Below, piece by piece: positions 41,295 through 53,200 of a DNA stretch of 64,000 nt. The DNA comes from Eunapius fragilis. Taxonomy: Eukaryota; Porifera; Demospongiae; Spongillida; Spongillidae. Location: assembly GCA_963681505.1 (NCBI GenBank), contig OY811992.1:5342724-5406723 (forward strand), given 5' to 3'. A program made the position numbers and the translations under genes. Below the pieces are notes generated by a model. The model had not been told where the DNA came from, did no database searches, and worked only from the letters and a program-made list of their open reading frames with translations. Each line of letters starts with the position of its first letter. Position 1 is the first letter of the stretch.

Positions 41295-44200
41295 ATGGCT
41301 GCCCAACGAGGCGGGGTGGAGGGATGTGTACATTTTGAAGAAAGTGACCTTGCGACGGCCACTAATAACTTCGACGCGCGCCGTGTGAATGATGGCGGCT
41401 GCAAGCTCGGAGAGGGAGGGTTCGGACCAGTCTACAAGGGCAAACTGAAGTGTACGGAAGTGGCGATCAAAGTTCTGAAGCTAGAGGTGAACCCTCCGCA
41501 TACGTCATGACGAAGGGCTAAGTGTATGCCAACAGGTAACCAACCAAGCGACTGAGAAGTTAGCTGGGGAACAATTCGAAACCGAAGTTCGATCGCTAAC
41601 TAAGTAATGGGGACGAGTGTTGTTGGACCTCGCCATACGTTATTCGTCATTACTAGATACAGGCACCCAAACCTTGTGGTTCTCATAGGGTATCACAACA
41701 CGCCTAAGCTGAAGGCTCTGGTGTATGAGTACTTACCAAATGGAACACTAGAAGATGCCTTGGAGCTCGGGGTAAGCATTTCTAACGTGTCCCTTGTATC
41801 GTGGAGTGAAGAGAGTAAGAGATGGAGAACTGTTATCTCTTACACACTCTATCCTCACTGCTCACTCCTTGATACCACTCTCCACACACTACACCTACTT
41901 TAAAAATAAAGTTAAATACGAATTTTTCCTGACATGTATTTTAATCTTTATTTTTTATTTATAGAAATAATCATTAATAAATACAAGTTCAGCATAGCCA
42001 AGAAATGGGATTTTATGAAGGACATAAGAAATGGTTGAAGCAATCAAGACGGTTGACATTTCCCCAGTGTTTTTATCTCTAGTGGTCATTAGCTGCAACC
42101 ATTAGTCTGCTAATTATTAGTACTTAGGGGCCGTTCATAAATTACGTCACGCTATTTTTGACCATTATGGACACCCCCCCCCCCCCCCCTCGTCACACAT
42201 TATACCATACTGATGTGTGCTTAATGTATACATCGTCACACTGGCTGATACCCCCCCCCCTCCCCCCCTTCTGCGTGACGTAATTTATGAACGGCCCCGT
42301 ATATACCCTAGACCTTTCTTTTGAATTGGATTTTTTTTTTAAAACCATATTTTTGGTATCCAGGACCGGTCATGTAAGGTGAAAATTTTTTTATTGTCAA
42401 CCATTAAAAATACAAATTAGGTATTAATTGTTAGTATAAGTTTATTAAAGTTATTAAACATCCACACCCACCACACACACCACAGTTTCCATCCAGTGGG
42501 CCTTCTGTTATGAAGCAACGTCTTGATTGGATGTGCAGAATCTCCATAGCAACAGACACAGCTCGAGGTTTGGCTTATCTCCACACTGCTGACAAGTTGC
42601 CTCTGGTACACAGAGACGTTAAGAGGTGGGCTCCTTTTAGAAACGTGGCCTACGTTCCCCTATTTTTGGTGCAGTGCCAATGTCCTGTTAGATCTGGCCT
42701 TTCGGGCCAAAGTGGGTGACTTTGGACTAGCCAGGGTCTTGCAAGAAAGTGGATATGCCAGAACCGTGCGTATAATAGGAACGTCTGGATACATCCCACC
42801 AGAGTATTACCATGGAGACATCACCACAAAGATGGATACATTCAGCTTTGGAGTGGTACGTATATATGTGTTTTTGCTTTTGACTATATAACTCTTAACC
42901 TTACAAGTGAGACTAACTAATTCGATTCCCTAACCTTTCAGGCCCGTAGGCAAGCGGGTGGCTTGGGGGGCTTTAGCCCCCCCAGTTTTTTTGGGGTACC
43001 CCTTTTAATTTTATGTACAAGGTTTGTAGTAATGACTGAAAAAAATCATTACTTCCCTGCGCCGTTTTCTGGGGCGGAGGATGGGGGAGCTTACAGCACT
43101 CCCCCATATCCCCTAGCTGTTGCACGAGGGGCTCCGCCCCCTCCTGCACCCGCCCCTCCATTTAGCCCCTCAACTTTATCTATGTGCCTGCCTTTACCAT
43201 TAACCCCCGTAGCTATATGCTTTGTATGCTGTCTCCACAGCATGAATAAGTTAATTACACCATTATGGCATATCACCACCTTAAACACCACACCACCTTA
43301 AACACCACACAACACAGAAAATGACACTCATCGCAAGTACAACTCAACATCCAGTAGACCTCAAACCTTTCAAGAACAATTGAGCCCCCCACAACCAAAA
43401 AAACAACCATACCTGTTACCATGCCAACAGTGCTCAGAATGCCAACAGTCTCTTTCGTATACAGTGCATTACTCAACAACTCTGCCACCAGTGCAGTATC
43501 CTAGATGTCAAAATTAAATGTACTGTGTCCTTATGTGTGTGTGGACCTTACAAATGTGAAACTCTAAATCCTTATTCCTTAAGGCACCACTTACATGTCC
43601 CTCCACCTCCTCCATCCCCCACCCCCTGCCTCCAACCCCTTCCACCCCAACCCCCTCCACCCCTAACCCCCTCTGCCTCCAACCCCCCCAACCCCCCCCA
43701 CCCCCAACCCCCTCTGCCCCAACCCCAACCCCCCCCACCCCCAAAGGCTCTTGTTTAAATGTCTGTATCTCAAACACATAATCATGTACTGGTAATTTCC
43801 TGAAAAGTTGAACAAGCTAGTGGAGACATTCGTTGTTATGGAGATGAAATATGACCTTTTTTGTTGTGTGGTGGGTGTGGCTTAGAAGCAGTACCTTATG
43901 GTGCAAGATTCACTCCCATGTAAGGATTGTCTCATATTTTGATTTTCAAGACCTTGGCATTCATTGGCCGGGACATGACGTTGGTGAATGGATAACCTAA
44001 GTACTGTGGCCCTGGTGGTCGTGTGTGGTACAATGTGGTATGTTTTGCAGGGCCACCGTGCATAAGTGTTGTATAGCTGTTAAAGCACATGACCCATACA
44101 TGACTTAAAGTGGTACTTTTATTGTATCTTACCAGATATTGCTGGAGCTCTTGTCAGGACTAGCGTCCTATGATGGTCGAAGACATCCAAAGGATTTGGT

Positions 44201-44866
44201 AACCACATGCCCCGCCCATGACCCATCCCATATGCCCCACCCATGACTCCTCCCCTCCCATATGCCCCACCCATGACCCTCCCCTTTCTCAGGTCACATA
44301 CATGGAACAGGACATGGACAAGGGTGTACCCCAAGTTCTGTGCACAAAGATTGACCAACATGCTGGGGACTGGCCATCTGCTTCATTTATTGAACTGTTC
44401 CGTATTGCACGGGAGTGTGTGCAAAAGATGAATAAGCGTCCTGAAATGTCTGAAGTAAGGGTGAAATGTACTTTGGTACATCTCCCTCATCCCTCCCCTT
44501 CACCTTCTTACCCACTTCCCCTCCTCCCTCACTCCCCTCATCCCTCCCCTTCACCCTCTTACCCACTTCCCCTCCTCCCTCACTCCCCTCATCCCTCCCT
44601 TCACCCCCTTACCCACTTCCCCTCCTCCCTCACTCCCCTCATCCCTCCCCTTCACCTCTTACCCACTTTCCCTCCTCCCTCACTCCCCTCATCCCTCCCT
44701 TCACCCCCTTACCCACTTCCCCTCCTCCCTCACTCCCCTCGTCCCTCCCATTCCTCTCTCGCCCCTCCTTCCATAGATCTATCGCAAACTTGAGGATCTC
44801 ATGACTTTTAGTGCTCAGGAATATGCCAAGGAGCAAAGTTATAGACCTTATTCTGCCGCAATGTGA
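41295..44866 (+). CDS. IRAK/Pelle-like protein kinase 1, no death domain
   Basis: Eight exons (41295-41486, 41536-41603, 41657-41771, 42486-42625, 42675-42855, 44136-44198, 44293-44454, 44777-44866) give 336 residues, all of it kinase. The glycine loop is GEGGFGPV (residues 39-46), with VAIK lysine at about 59, '[15 protein letters not shown]' (gatekeeper Tyr as in IRAKs), catalytic HRDVK-SANVLLD, DFG, then 'GYIPPEYY' in place of APE, and 'MDTFSFGV'. '[12 protein letters not shown]' before the loop is typical of the IRAK/Pelle (TKL) group. The N-terminal death domain is absent. It shares a promoter with RPAP2 and is paralogous to the kinase at 48081. Introns 3 and 5 carry MITEs. Confidence 0.85.
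42127..42298. mobile_element. MITE with 26 bp inverted ends (GGGGCCGTTCATAAATTACG)
   Basis: The first 26 bases, GGGGCCGTTCATAAATTACG plus TCACGC, are the exact reverse complement of 42273-42298. The 120-base interior has C homopolymers and no open frame. It sits in intron 3 of kinase 1; the paralogous intron of kinase 2 is only 63 bases, so insertion came after the duplication. I recall very similar ends in other invertebrate genomes but cannot check. Confidence 0.8.
42937..43195. mobile_element. Candidate MITE with GGGGGGCTTTAGCCCCCC hairpin
   Basis: The left border AGGCCCGTAGGCAAGCGGG resembles the reverse complement of the right border (AGGCACATAGATAAAG). Near the left end is a perfect G6-CTTTAG-C6 hairpin. 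The interior is rich in GGGGCTCCGCCCC-type runs. It is in intron 5 of kinase 1. No target duplication is defined. Confidence 0.4.
43600..44765 (+). repeat. C-rich and CT-rich tandem arrays in kinase 1 introns
   Basis: Two arrays. At 43600-43745 there are irregular CCAACCCC/CCACCCC repeats. At 44470-44765 there is a unit of about 51 bases (CCCTCTTACCCACTTCCCCT plus CCTCCCTCACTCCCCTCATCCCTCC) in five to six copies, filling the last intron. The exons 44136-44198 and 44293-44454 lie between them. Pro/Ser-rich open frames are artefacts. Confidence 0.8.
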
Positions 44867-45177
44867 ATGTCACATGCACACACTCATCTGATATTTTTAA
44901 TTAATATCACGTGTGTATATAGAAAGCAACCTTTTTATCGTCAGGTCCCCAGACTAACCTTATTAGGGTTTCTGTTTTGGATTTGTTTTATAAATGGCAC
45001 AGCCGTACATGTGTGTATGTTGGACATGTGTACGTTGTGGTCTTGACGTTGGATTGTGCCATAGCTTGGCCTTGAGTACAGTGCAGGCCCAGACACCCAG
45101 ACACGTCAACTTTTATACGCTCATTTATTAGTGAGGTTTCTGTTTCATCCGTGAGTTTACGTGAGATTATATTAGTT

Positions 45178-45480
45178 ACAAGATATAAAAATTTAATTAA
45201 AATAAAATTGGTGATGTAGGATTTGTAGACAGCAATTGAGTAAAAAGTAAGGAAACAAGGAATTACGGATATTAGGCATTCATTTAATTATAAATATTAC
45301 ATACCTACATTTAGCACAGAATTTCAAGGAGGTAGATTTGCTAAATAATGTAGGTCTGTAATATTTATAATTAAATGAATGCCTAATATCCGTAATTCCT
45401 TGTTTCCTTACTTTTTACTCAATTGCTGTCTACAAATCCTACATCACCAATTTTATTTTAATTAAATTTTTATATCTTGT
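45178..45480. mobile_element. Foldback element, copy 2 (303 bp palindrome)
   Basis: Arms of about 135 bases are near-perfect reverse complements: ACAAGATATAAAAATTTAAT at the left and its complement ending ...TATATCTTGT at 45480. The centre is a short unpaired loop of about 25-35 bases. Internal blocks (taggatttg, gtaaaaag-aaggaaacaagg, atttagcac) match the palindrome at 7528-7808, and both start with ACAAG. It lies 3' of kinase 1 in intergenic DNA. Confidence 0.8.
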
Positions 45481-46140
45481 TTCACACATTTTTATGCATG
45501 AGAATAAACGAAGGAGGAAGTATATATGCATATTGAGGCATGGATTGGGCAACCTTAGAATCATACTCTATCGTAGCACAAGAGACCGTTTGATCTGCTC
45601 ACATGCAATCAAACAGTGGGCAAGGGTGGGGTGCAATGGGCGGAGCAGGGCACGCCTACTCCCAGCTAGGCACTGTACATGTAAGCCGGGGTCCGCCTAG
45701 AGCTGGTAATAAGCTAAAATTATAAACATGTATTATATCAGAGATACATGTATTGAATAATTGTGCCACTGTGCAAGATTACTTCGCATGGTGAGGAAGT
45801 AATTCATCCCGGCGCAATCACATGCATGCTCTGTCTTAACTTGGTCGGAAGATCGGTATAGAGATGTTAAGACCACATGCTGGGACACCATACATGGAAT
45901 CATGCAGGAAGTTTGTTAGTCCACAAGGCACAACCAGTGTGTAGTGTGAATGTGGTATAAAAATCCCCTCAGAGAGTATCACAAGCATATACTCCAATGC
46001 AAATTGATCACATTTCATCATTGGGAATTTTTAGACACACATACACATATTATGCTGTCATCAACAAATGGTATAGAAAGGCAAAGAGAAACGGTGAAAG
46101 CAACTAAATCGATGTACAGCCCCAATTGCCTGATTGTGTC
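45481..46140. other. Intergenic, no gene seen
   Basis: Unique AT-rich sequence between the two kinases. I see no exon with supported splice sites and no RNA gene. A (TG)n tract follows at 46147-46191. Confidence 0.5.
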
Positions 46141-46143
46141 AAT

Positions 46144-46191
<48 letters not shown>

Positions 46192-46229
46192 ATCAGGTCA
46201 GGGGAGGACAACCTTGCTGCAGGAAGGTG

Positions 46230-46620
46230 TGCTTTCATTTTTTTTTTTGCACATCACCCACTCAACCCTTCGCGCTCTCCTTCTTACTATCAAGCCAGTA
46301 TTGGGCCTTCGCGCTCTCCTTCTTACTTTCCGGATCAAGCCAGTATTGGGCCTTCATGCCAGTATTGGGCCTTCATGCCAGTATTGGGCCTTCATGCCAG
46401 TATTGGGCCTTCATGCTATCCTTTTTACTCTCAGGATCGGCTTTGTAGCGCTTCCTGTCGCGGCAAGTCTACTTTTTTTCATGCGCTTCTTGAAAACTGT
46501 CACGCTCCTCAATATCTTGCGACTCGCCAACACAACAGTCATCATTTAACTTTGCGATCTTCTTTGCACAATTCTTTTCTCTTCGCGATCGACGTGACGG
46601 CATTTTGAAGAAAACAAACC
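46230..46620 (-). pseudogene. Decayed ORF with ADPESKK repeats, second locus
   Basis: On the minus strand 'MPSRRSRREKNCAKKIA' begins at about 46602. After frameshifts and stops comes 'RKRYKADPESKKDSMKAQYW', then shortened repeats ('AQYW-LDPESKKESAKAQYW', 'LDSKKESAKG'). At DNA level the last part is a tandem GCCAGTATTGGGCCTTC array. The MPSR start and the K/R-DPE-KK unit equal those of the remnant at 7860-8350. It is a fragment of a repetitive mobile or transposon-associated gene and has no function here. Confidence 0.55.
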
Positions 46621-47470
46621 AGACACGTCAAGCTTTTGGCACAACCGTGACAACAATTGAATAGTATTAGCTCAACACCACACGTTCCCGCCCACTTTTA
46701 TGTCTTTTCCAAAGGCCGATAAAATCTGTTGTGGGCTAACTAACAAAACTAAGTTTGTTAGAGATTGAAATTTGTGTCAAGCATAGCTCTCGTTACTAAC
46801 ATAATAAAACAAATCCAACTCGACAATAAGTTTCTAACTTGTCGGTTCTAGTGCTTCCGCATAACGGCTAACATTATACTTCAATCGTGACAAAGATGCA
46901 ATGCAATAAACCTCTTATCCGAGCAAATCTTATCTTATCAGATCCGGAAGGAGAAACTTTTTTTCAGGTTCGAGTGTGGGAACGAGAGAGCGTTATCTCT
47001 GTTGTCTGAGCTTTCTAAGCGTCGGCAGTTTGATTACATTGTAGGTAATTGTTGGCTGTATCCAAATACGCTCGCTAAAGTCCAACTGATTCTACGGTGA
47101 AACGGCAATAGTGGAATCTGGTGTTTTGCTAATCGTATTCATCACACTTCAAATCCTACATAGGACCTACTAACGTAGGTCCTGATACATTTGCGTGAGA
47201 TATACGAACAGCGCTATTTAAGAATAACGCACCCGCACTCACACACAGATATAATATCTATATACAAACACAAGAACATTGAAGGTTTATGATTGTTAAT
47301 AGTCAATCTTAAGACCGTGAGACGGATGCCCAATCCGTGCACCGTGAGAGTTGACGTCACTGAGCCTGGCTGTCAGACAGACCAGAGATAATATATTAGC
47401 TCTGGACAGACACAGTGCAGGGTCTGGAGTGGTTCAACAAAAAAGAGATAACGATTTCATTGTAAATCTG

Positions 47471-47523
<53 letters not shown>

Positions 47524-47717
47524 AATAAAGAAGACCTAGCACCATCATTGGCATCCTCATGTCCATAACCATGTCCATGGCGGAAGCAGATGGTTTTATA
47601 GCTACTGTCGGAAAGAATATGAAAATGATTGCATTTCCCTTACACTACTCGAAGCATTGATTCTAGTTGGGCGTAAAGCTTATACACGTAGTAGGTGTAC
47701 TAGTAATGTGCTCCAAC
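46621..47717. other. Intergenic, no gene seen
   Basis: There is a (CA)n tract at 47473-47518 and otherwise unique sequence. No exon, tRNA or other RNA gene could be supported. Confidence 0.5.
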
Positions 47718-48043
47718 AGTAGTCTCGTACCCAGACGTATAAATGGACGTTTTATACCGTCTGGCGAAAATAGGTAGAATTTCGTGGCACTTTTGAATGT
47801 AATTAACAGCGTTTGACAAGGCGGTTTCTATAGCAGCGTCAGAATGCATACCAGAAGGCAAGCTAATATCCAAATGGGATTTAATTATGACACCATTTGT
47901 TTACCTTATCACATGACTGTGGGTGTGTCACATGACTGCCCGCATCTGATTGGTAGCGACAGAATTATGTCGCTAATGCCACGAAATTCTACCAATTTTC
48001 GCCAGACGTATAGATTTTATATACGTCTGGGTACGAGACTACT
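47718..48043. mobile_element. Foldback MITE, 326 bp, CCAAC duplication
   Basis: Starts AGTAGTCTCGTACCCAGACG and ends with its reverse complement at 48043. A second paired block (GTCTGGCGAAAATAGGTAGA against its near-complement) extends each arm to about 75-80 bases. CCAAC stands on both sides (47713-47717 and 48044-48048), a 5-base target-site duplication. It ends 37 bases before the start codon of kinase 2 and so occupies its promoter region. Confidence 0.8.
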
Positions 48044-48080
48044 CCAACAGCTCGTCGCATGTGACGTCATAATTATTATA

Positions 48081-49621
48081 ATGGCGTCCACGAGAACCGT
48101 TGACATCGCGGGTTGTATACACTTTAGTTATACGGAACTACGTGAAGCAACAAACGACTTTAACTCAAACCCGGTACATCGGGGTGGGTGTAAGATCGGA
48201 GAGGGAGGGTTTGGACCTGTCTTCAAGGGCAAACTGAAGTGTACTAACGTGGCAATCAAAGTGCTGAACGCCGCGGCTATACCAAAGGTTAACTGGAATA
48301 ATGGAATCATGTGCCAGTATTAGACTAATATATGTATTTTTAAAATCACAGGATGAAAGAAGTCAAAGATTAGCCACAGAACAGTTTGACACAGAACTGC
48401 GAGTACTCACGAAGCATGTCACGATGTGTTACAAATGTCCGCTTATTTATGTGGCCACCAATTGCAGGTTCCGCCATCCTAATCTCGTGATTCTCATTGG
48501 ATACCATAACAGCCACGAATTCAAGTCTCTGGTGTACGAGTTTCTGCAGAATGGAACACTAGAAGATGCACTGGGGACTGGGGTAGGCACCTCTGTAGGT
48601 TACTTGATTGTGGAGTTCCATGTGTATGTACATGTGTACATGCAGCTTAGAGGGGACAAGGCTAAATCTGCTCATCTTCCGTGGATGTGCAGAATCTCCA
48701 TAGCAACAGACACAGCTCGAGGTTTGGCTTATCTCCACACTGCTGACAAGGTGCCTCTGGTACACAGAGATGTTAAGAGGTGGGCTCCTTTTAGAAATGT
48801 TGGACTACATTTACAGGTTATTTTATTTAGTGCCAACATTCTATTAGATTTTTCCTTTCGGGCCAAAGTGGGTGACTTTGGACTGGCCAGGGCCTTGCAA
48901 GAAAGTGATGGCAATAACCGAACTGTTCATGTGATGGGGACAACTGGGTACATACCTCCCGAGTACTACCGAGGAGAGATCACCACAAAGATGGATACTT
49001 TCAGCTTTGGAGTGGTACGTGTGAGAGAGAGTGTGGACACGAGGGCACATGAGGGGACATGAGGGGACATGAGGGCACATGAGGGGACATGAGGTTGCCT
49101 TTGTTTAAAGTTGAGGGGGATGGTCATCTTTGACCATCTCCCTCATATACCACCTGTGACCATCTCCTCATATACCAGGTTATACTTGAGGTATTGTCAG
49201 GACTACCACCATATGACCCTAAGAGATCACCTAAGGATCTGGTAAGCCTTCCATGACTCCTCCCCCTCGTGTCCCCCCCTCCCATATGCCCCACCCATGA
49301 CTCCTCCCCTTTCTCAGGTCACATACATGGAACAGGACATGGACAAGAATGAACCCCAAGTTCTGTGCACAAAGATTGACCAACATGCTGGGGACTGGCC
49401 ATCTGATTCATTTCTTGAACTGTTCCATATTGCACGGGAGTGTGTAAATTCAAAGATGTACACACGTCCTGAAATGACAGAGGTAAGTACTTGATGCTGT
49501 GTGTGTCTATCGATGGCCTGTTCCCTATGTGTAGGTCTACGATAGACTTGAGAAACTCATGACAAAGAGTGCACAGCTATATGCTGAACAGCAAGGCTAT
49601 AGAAGTGATACCAACACTTAA
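48081..49621 (+). CDS. IRAK/Pelle-like protein kinase 2, no death domain
   Basis: Eight exons (48081-48287, 48352-48413, 48468-48582, 48646-48779, 48831-49014, 49179-49241, 49318-49482, 49535-49621) give 338 residues. It shares the intron positions and motifs of kinase 1: [15 protein letters not shown], '[15 protein letters not shown]', HRDVK/SANILLD, DFGLARAL, '[20 protein letters not shown]'. Exon 7 is almost identical to that of kinase 1. It is a tandem duplicate, with no N-terminal death domain. Exon 2 appears to end at a GC donor (AA|GCATGT) where kinase 1 has GT. All catalytic residues are kept, so it is probably active. Immediately upstream is a foldback MITE. Confidence 0.85.
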
Positions 49622-49657
49622 GTCATGTGATCATGTGTGTGTGTGTGTGTGTGTGCA

Positions 49658-50160
49658 TTATTGTGAGTGTGTATGTGTCTTTGAGTACTTCCATACTGTG
49701 TCTGCTGTATCCATGGAGACCACTCTCTCGTACCTCCACATCCTCACACACCTGCACTCTCCTCCACATTTGTTGGACTTGCACCTCGGGCATGGCAGGA
49801 AACACCCGGGACACCCGCGGTCCAGACAGTCACACTGGTCAAACAAGCTGGGGAGGAGGCGGCCTAGCTCGTCGTACTGACAAGAATAACACCTCTGCAG
49901 GGCCTTTCTGAGTCTCCTGTCGGTTCAACATGCAATGGTCCACACGTGCATTCGTAATAAAACTGATCAAAAACTCACGCACGTGTCAGTCGCGTTAGCT
50001 CTCATTTGCGGGCCAGGATTACTGAACTGCAGTTTCCGTAACTCCTTCGTAATGCGCTAGACACGATGGAGGCAGTGATTTGCTGGACAATTCCGTATCT
50101 GCTAACCTTCGCTTGCTCCAAACTTGGTATTACAATTTGTTCTTCCGTTTCGACGTCCAT
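49658..50160 (-). CDS. ARL14EP-like cysteine-rich protein
   Basis: Exon 1 is 50160-50023 and exon 2 is 49894-49658, together 124 residues. Exon 2 encodes 'YDELGRLLPSLFDQCDCLDR', then 'GCPGCFLPCPRCKSNKCGGE' and 'CRCVRMWRYE'. The array C-D-C-x4-C-P-G-C-x2-P-C-x2-C-x4-C-G-x-E-C-R-C is that of ARL14 effector protein (ARL14EP), which links ARL14 to myosin 1E in vertebrate MHC class II vesicle transport. The N-terminal 46 residues are not recognised and are supported only by the frame and the splice sites. Its 3' end lies 36 bases from the kinase 2 stop. Confidence 0.78.
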
Positions 50161-50221
50161 TTTCACCCCTTGACGTCATTTCAATCTCCTGTGGGGATTT
50201 TCCCTTTCCTCAACCTCGAGA
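50161..50221. promoter_or_regulatory. 61 bp bidirectional spacer, ARL14EP-like/MALT1
   Basis: The divergent start codons are at 50160 (minus) and 50222 (plus). If both starts are right, the two genes share a promoter region. An alternative MALT1 start further upstream is not supported by the frame. Confidence 0.5.
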
Positions 50222-53200
50222 ATGATCAAGCGCACACAACAGTCTCCCATGACTATCAGCGATTTGTCGTACGCCGTCCTAAAGCGCCTGGCAGACCAGC
50301 TTGACTTACCAAACCGGGGAAATCAGCCATACTGGCGCGAACTGATCAAAATTTTGCCCGACTGCCCATACGACCAAATAGCAGTGGAGAAATTTGGAAT
50401 GAACGCGAACAGAGTGGATGGAAGTCCCGCCTATGCGCTTCTCACTGATCTAAGCAACAGGGGAATGACGTACAATGAATTGATATCGCTCCTGAAGGCG
50501 CTGAAACATTACACATCCCTTAGCGAAATGGGCTACACAGGTGAGCCGTCGATGGGCGGAGTCAGCGGACGTTGGTTACCCTAAGTTCTCCCACAGAGAA
50601 GATCCAGATCGTGACGCACCCAAGGGCCACCCCCGCCGTCATTGGACAGGCCCTAGAACTCACCTGTGTGGCCACTGGCGTCCCTCCGCCCACCTACATG
50701 TGGTTCAAAGGCCGTACCCCTCTTCCGGACCAGACCACGTCCAAGCTGGTCATACCTAAAGTGCAGGGGGACACTGAGGGAATGTATTGCTGCAGAGCCA
50801 CTAACCCTCTTGGTGTCGTGTTCTCTAACTGGGCTGAGGTAAGGGTGCAGACCCCGGTGGTATCCAGGCGACCAAGTGAGCAAGTTATTAGTCTTATTGA
50901 ATGCCTGCAATAATTTATCCCACCTTATACAGGTTATGAAAGCTCCAGTGAGTACCCTCCCATCACTCCTCCCCATCACCTCCATCACTCCTCCCCATCA
51001 CTTTTATCACTCCTTCCATCACCTTCACTCCTCATCACTCCTCCCATCACCTCCACTCCTCCCCATCACCTCCACTCCTCCCCATCACCTCCACTCCTCC
51101 CCATCACCTCCACTCCTCCCCATCACCTCCACTTCCCATCACCTCACTCCTCCCCATCACCTCACTCCTCCCCATCACCTCCATCACTCCTCCCATCACC
51201 CCTCCCATCACCTCCACTCCTCCCCATCACCTCCACTCCTCCCCATCACCTCCACTCCTCCCCATCACCTCCACTCCTCCCCATCACCTCCACTCCTCCC
51301 CATCACCTCCACTCCTCCCCATCACCTCACTCCTCCCCATCACCTCACTCCTCCCCATCACCTCCATCACTCCTCCCATCACCCCTCCCATCACCTCCAC
51401 TCCTCCCATCACCTCCACTCCTCCGATCACCTCCATCACTCCTCCCCATCACCTCCATCACCTCCATCACTCCTCCCATCACCTCCATCACTCCTCCCAT
51501 CACCTCCATCACTCCTCCCATCACCTCCATCACTCCTCCCATCACCTCCATCACTCCTCTCTATCACCCCTCCCATCACCTCCACTCCTCCCCATCACTC
51601 CTCCCATCACCTCCATCACTCCTCCCATCACCTCCATCACTCCTCCCATCACCTCCATCACCTCCATCACTCCTCCCATCACCTCCATCACCTCCATCAC
51701 TCCTCCCATCACCTCCATCACCTCCATCACTCCTCCCATCACCTCCATCACTCCTCCCATCACCTCCATCACTCCTCCCATCACCTCCATCACTCCTCCC
51801 CATCACCTTCCCTGCAGCAGCATTGGAAATCCTCACACAGCCGCAGCATCAGCAGATCCTCGAAGGCCACACCCTCTACCTGGTGGTGGCAGCGGAGGGG
51901 CCTCCTCCCCTCACCTTCCAGTGGTTCAAGGATGGCCAGCCCCTTCCTTATGGTACATCTAACGAGCTAGCTATACATTACATCCAGTTATTGCAGCAAG
52001 GGACATATACATGCTCTGTTACTGCTGGCACTGGGGCCAGTATCCTTAGCAACGAGGCCTTAGTTACAGGTAAAAGGCAACTTTTACGTCTGATGTGCCT
52101 CATCCCCAGACTTATCTCTTCTAGTTGTGCAGGTTGAAAGTATGTCATACAATGGTCCGAATTCATACACCCCTACCCCTGGTATGTACCCATATATGGT
52201 ATATATTCATACACCCCTACCCCTGGTATGTACCCATATATGGTATATATTCATACACCCCTACCCCTGGTATGTACCCATATATGGTATATATTCATGC
52301 ACCCCTACCCCTGGTATGTACCCATATATGGTATATATTCATGCACCCCTACCCCTGGTATGTACCCATATATGGTATATATTCATGCACCCCTACCCCT
52401 GGTATGTACCCATATATGGTATATATTCATACACCCCTACCCCTGGTATGTACCCATATATGGTATATATTCATGCACCCCTACCCCTGGTATGTACCCA
52501 TATATGGTATATATTCATACACCCCTATGCCTGCTATGCACCCATATATGGTATATAATTGAAATCTAATTATTGCACATCATGCCAATGTGGTATCCTT
52601 TTGGTAAATGTCACGCTTTGTTACTTAGTGATTAAATGATGTCATTGCAGCAAACATGGACCTAACGCAATATTATAAAATTTTCCATGAAGGGACATTG
52701 AAGTCGACTTGTGCAATTTTAAAATGTGTAAGCATAATTTAAAAAGTCAGGCCAATGTAACTCCATGATGTTCAAGTGTGTAAGAAAGAAGTTGTAGAGG
52801 ACCTAGGTGAAAATACTTATGTAAGGATTCGCTGCAACAATCACCTACATAATTGTGTACTAATAATGACCTAATAATGACCTAATAATGACCTAATAAT
52901 GACACATGGTTTGAATGTGGGTCATTTAACACAGCACCAATTACCTCATATTACCTCATCCCTCCATCTCCCTCCCCCTCTCTCCCCTCCATCTCCTCCT
53001 CCCCCTCCTTCAGCACCATCATACGACATCACGTACCCCGGGGGCCTGCCTAATCACCCAAACCACCTCCCCCTCTTTGGACAGACGCCCACTCCCCTCT
53101 ATACCACGCCCACTCCCCTCTATACCACGCCCACTCCCCTCTATGCCACGCCCCCGGATCTCAGACCTGAAGACAGCTTCACTCTCTGCACCAATTTGAA

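Noticed and set aside
45494-45700. 68-codon ORF between the kinases
   Set aside because: No similarity, no splice support, ordinary length for chance in this composition.
47270-47345. Possible tRNA or small RNA (TTAAGACCGTGAGACGGATG region)
   Set aside because: No cloverleaf could be drawn with paired acceptor and T arms.
50876-51970. 364-codon Ser/Pro/His-rich ORF
   Set aside because: Minisatellite in MALT1 intron 3. Splice sites at both ends join Ig-domain exons in another frame.
52125-52569. Three overlapping ORFs with YPYMVYIHTPLPLVCTHIW repeats
   Set aside because: A 44-base repeat without stops in any plus frame. The MALT1 exons on both sides join without it.
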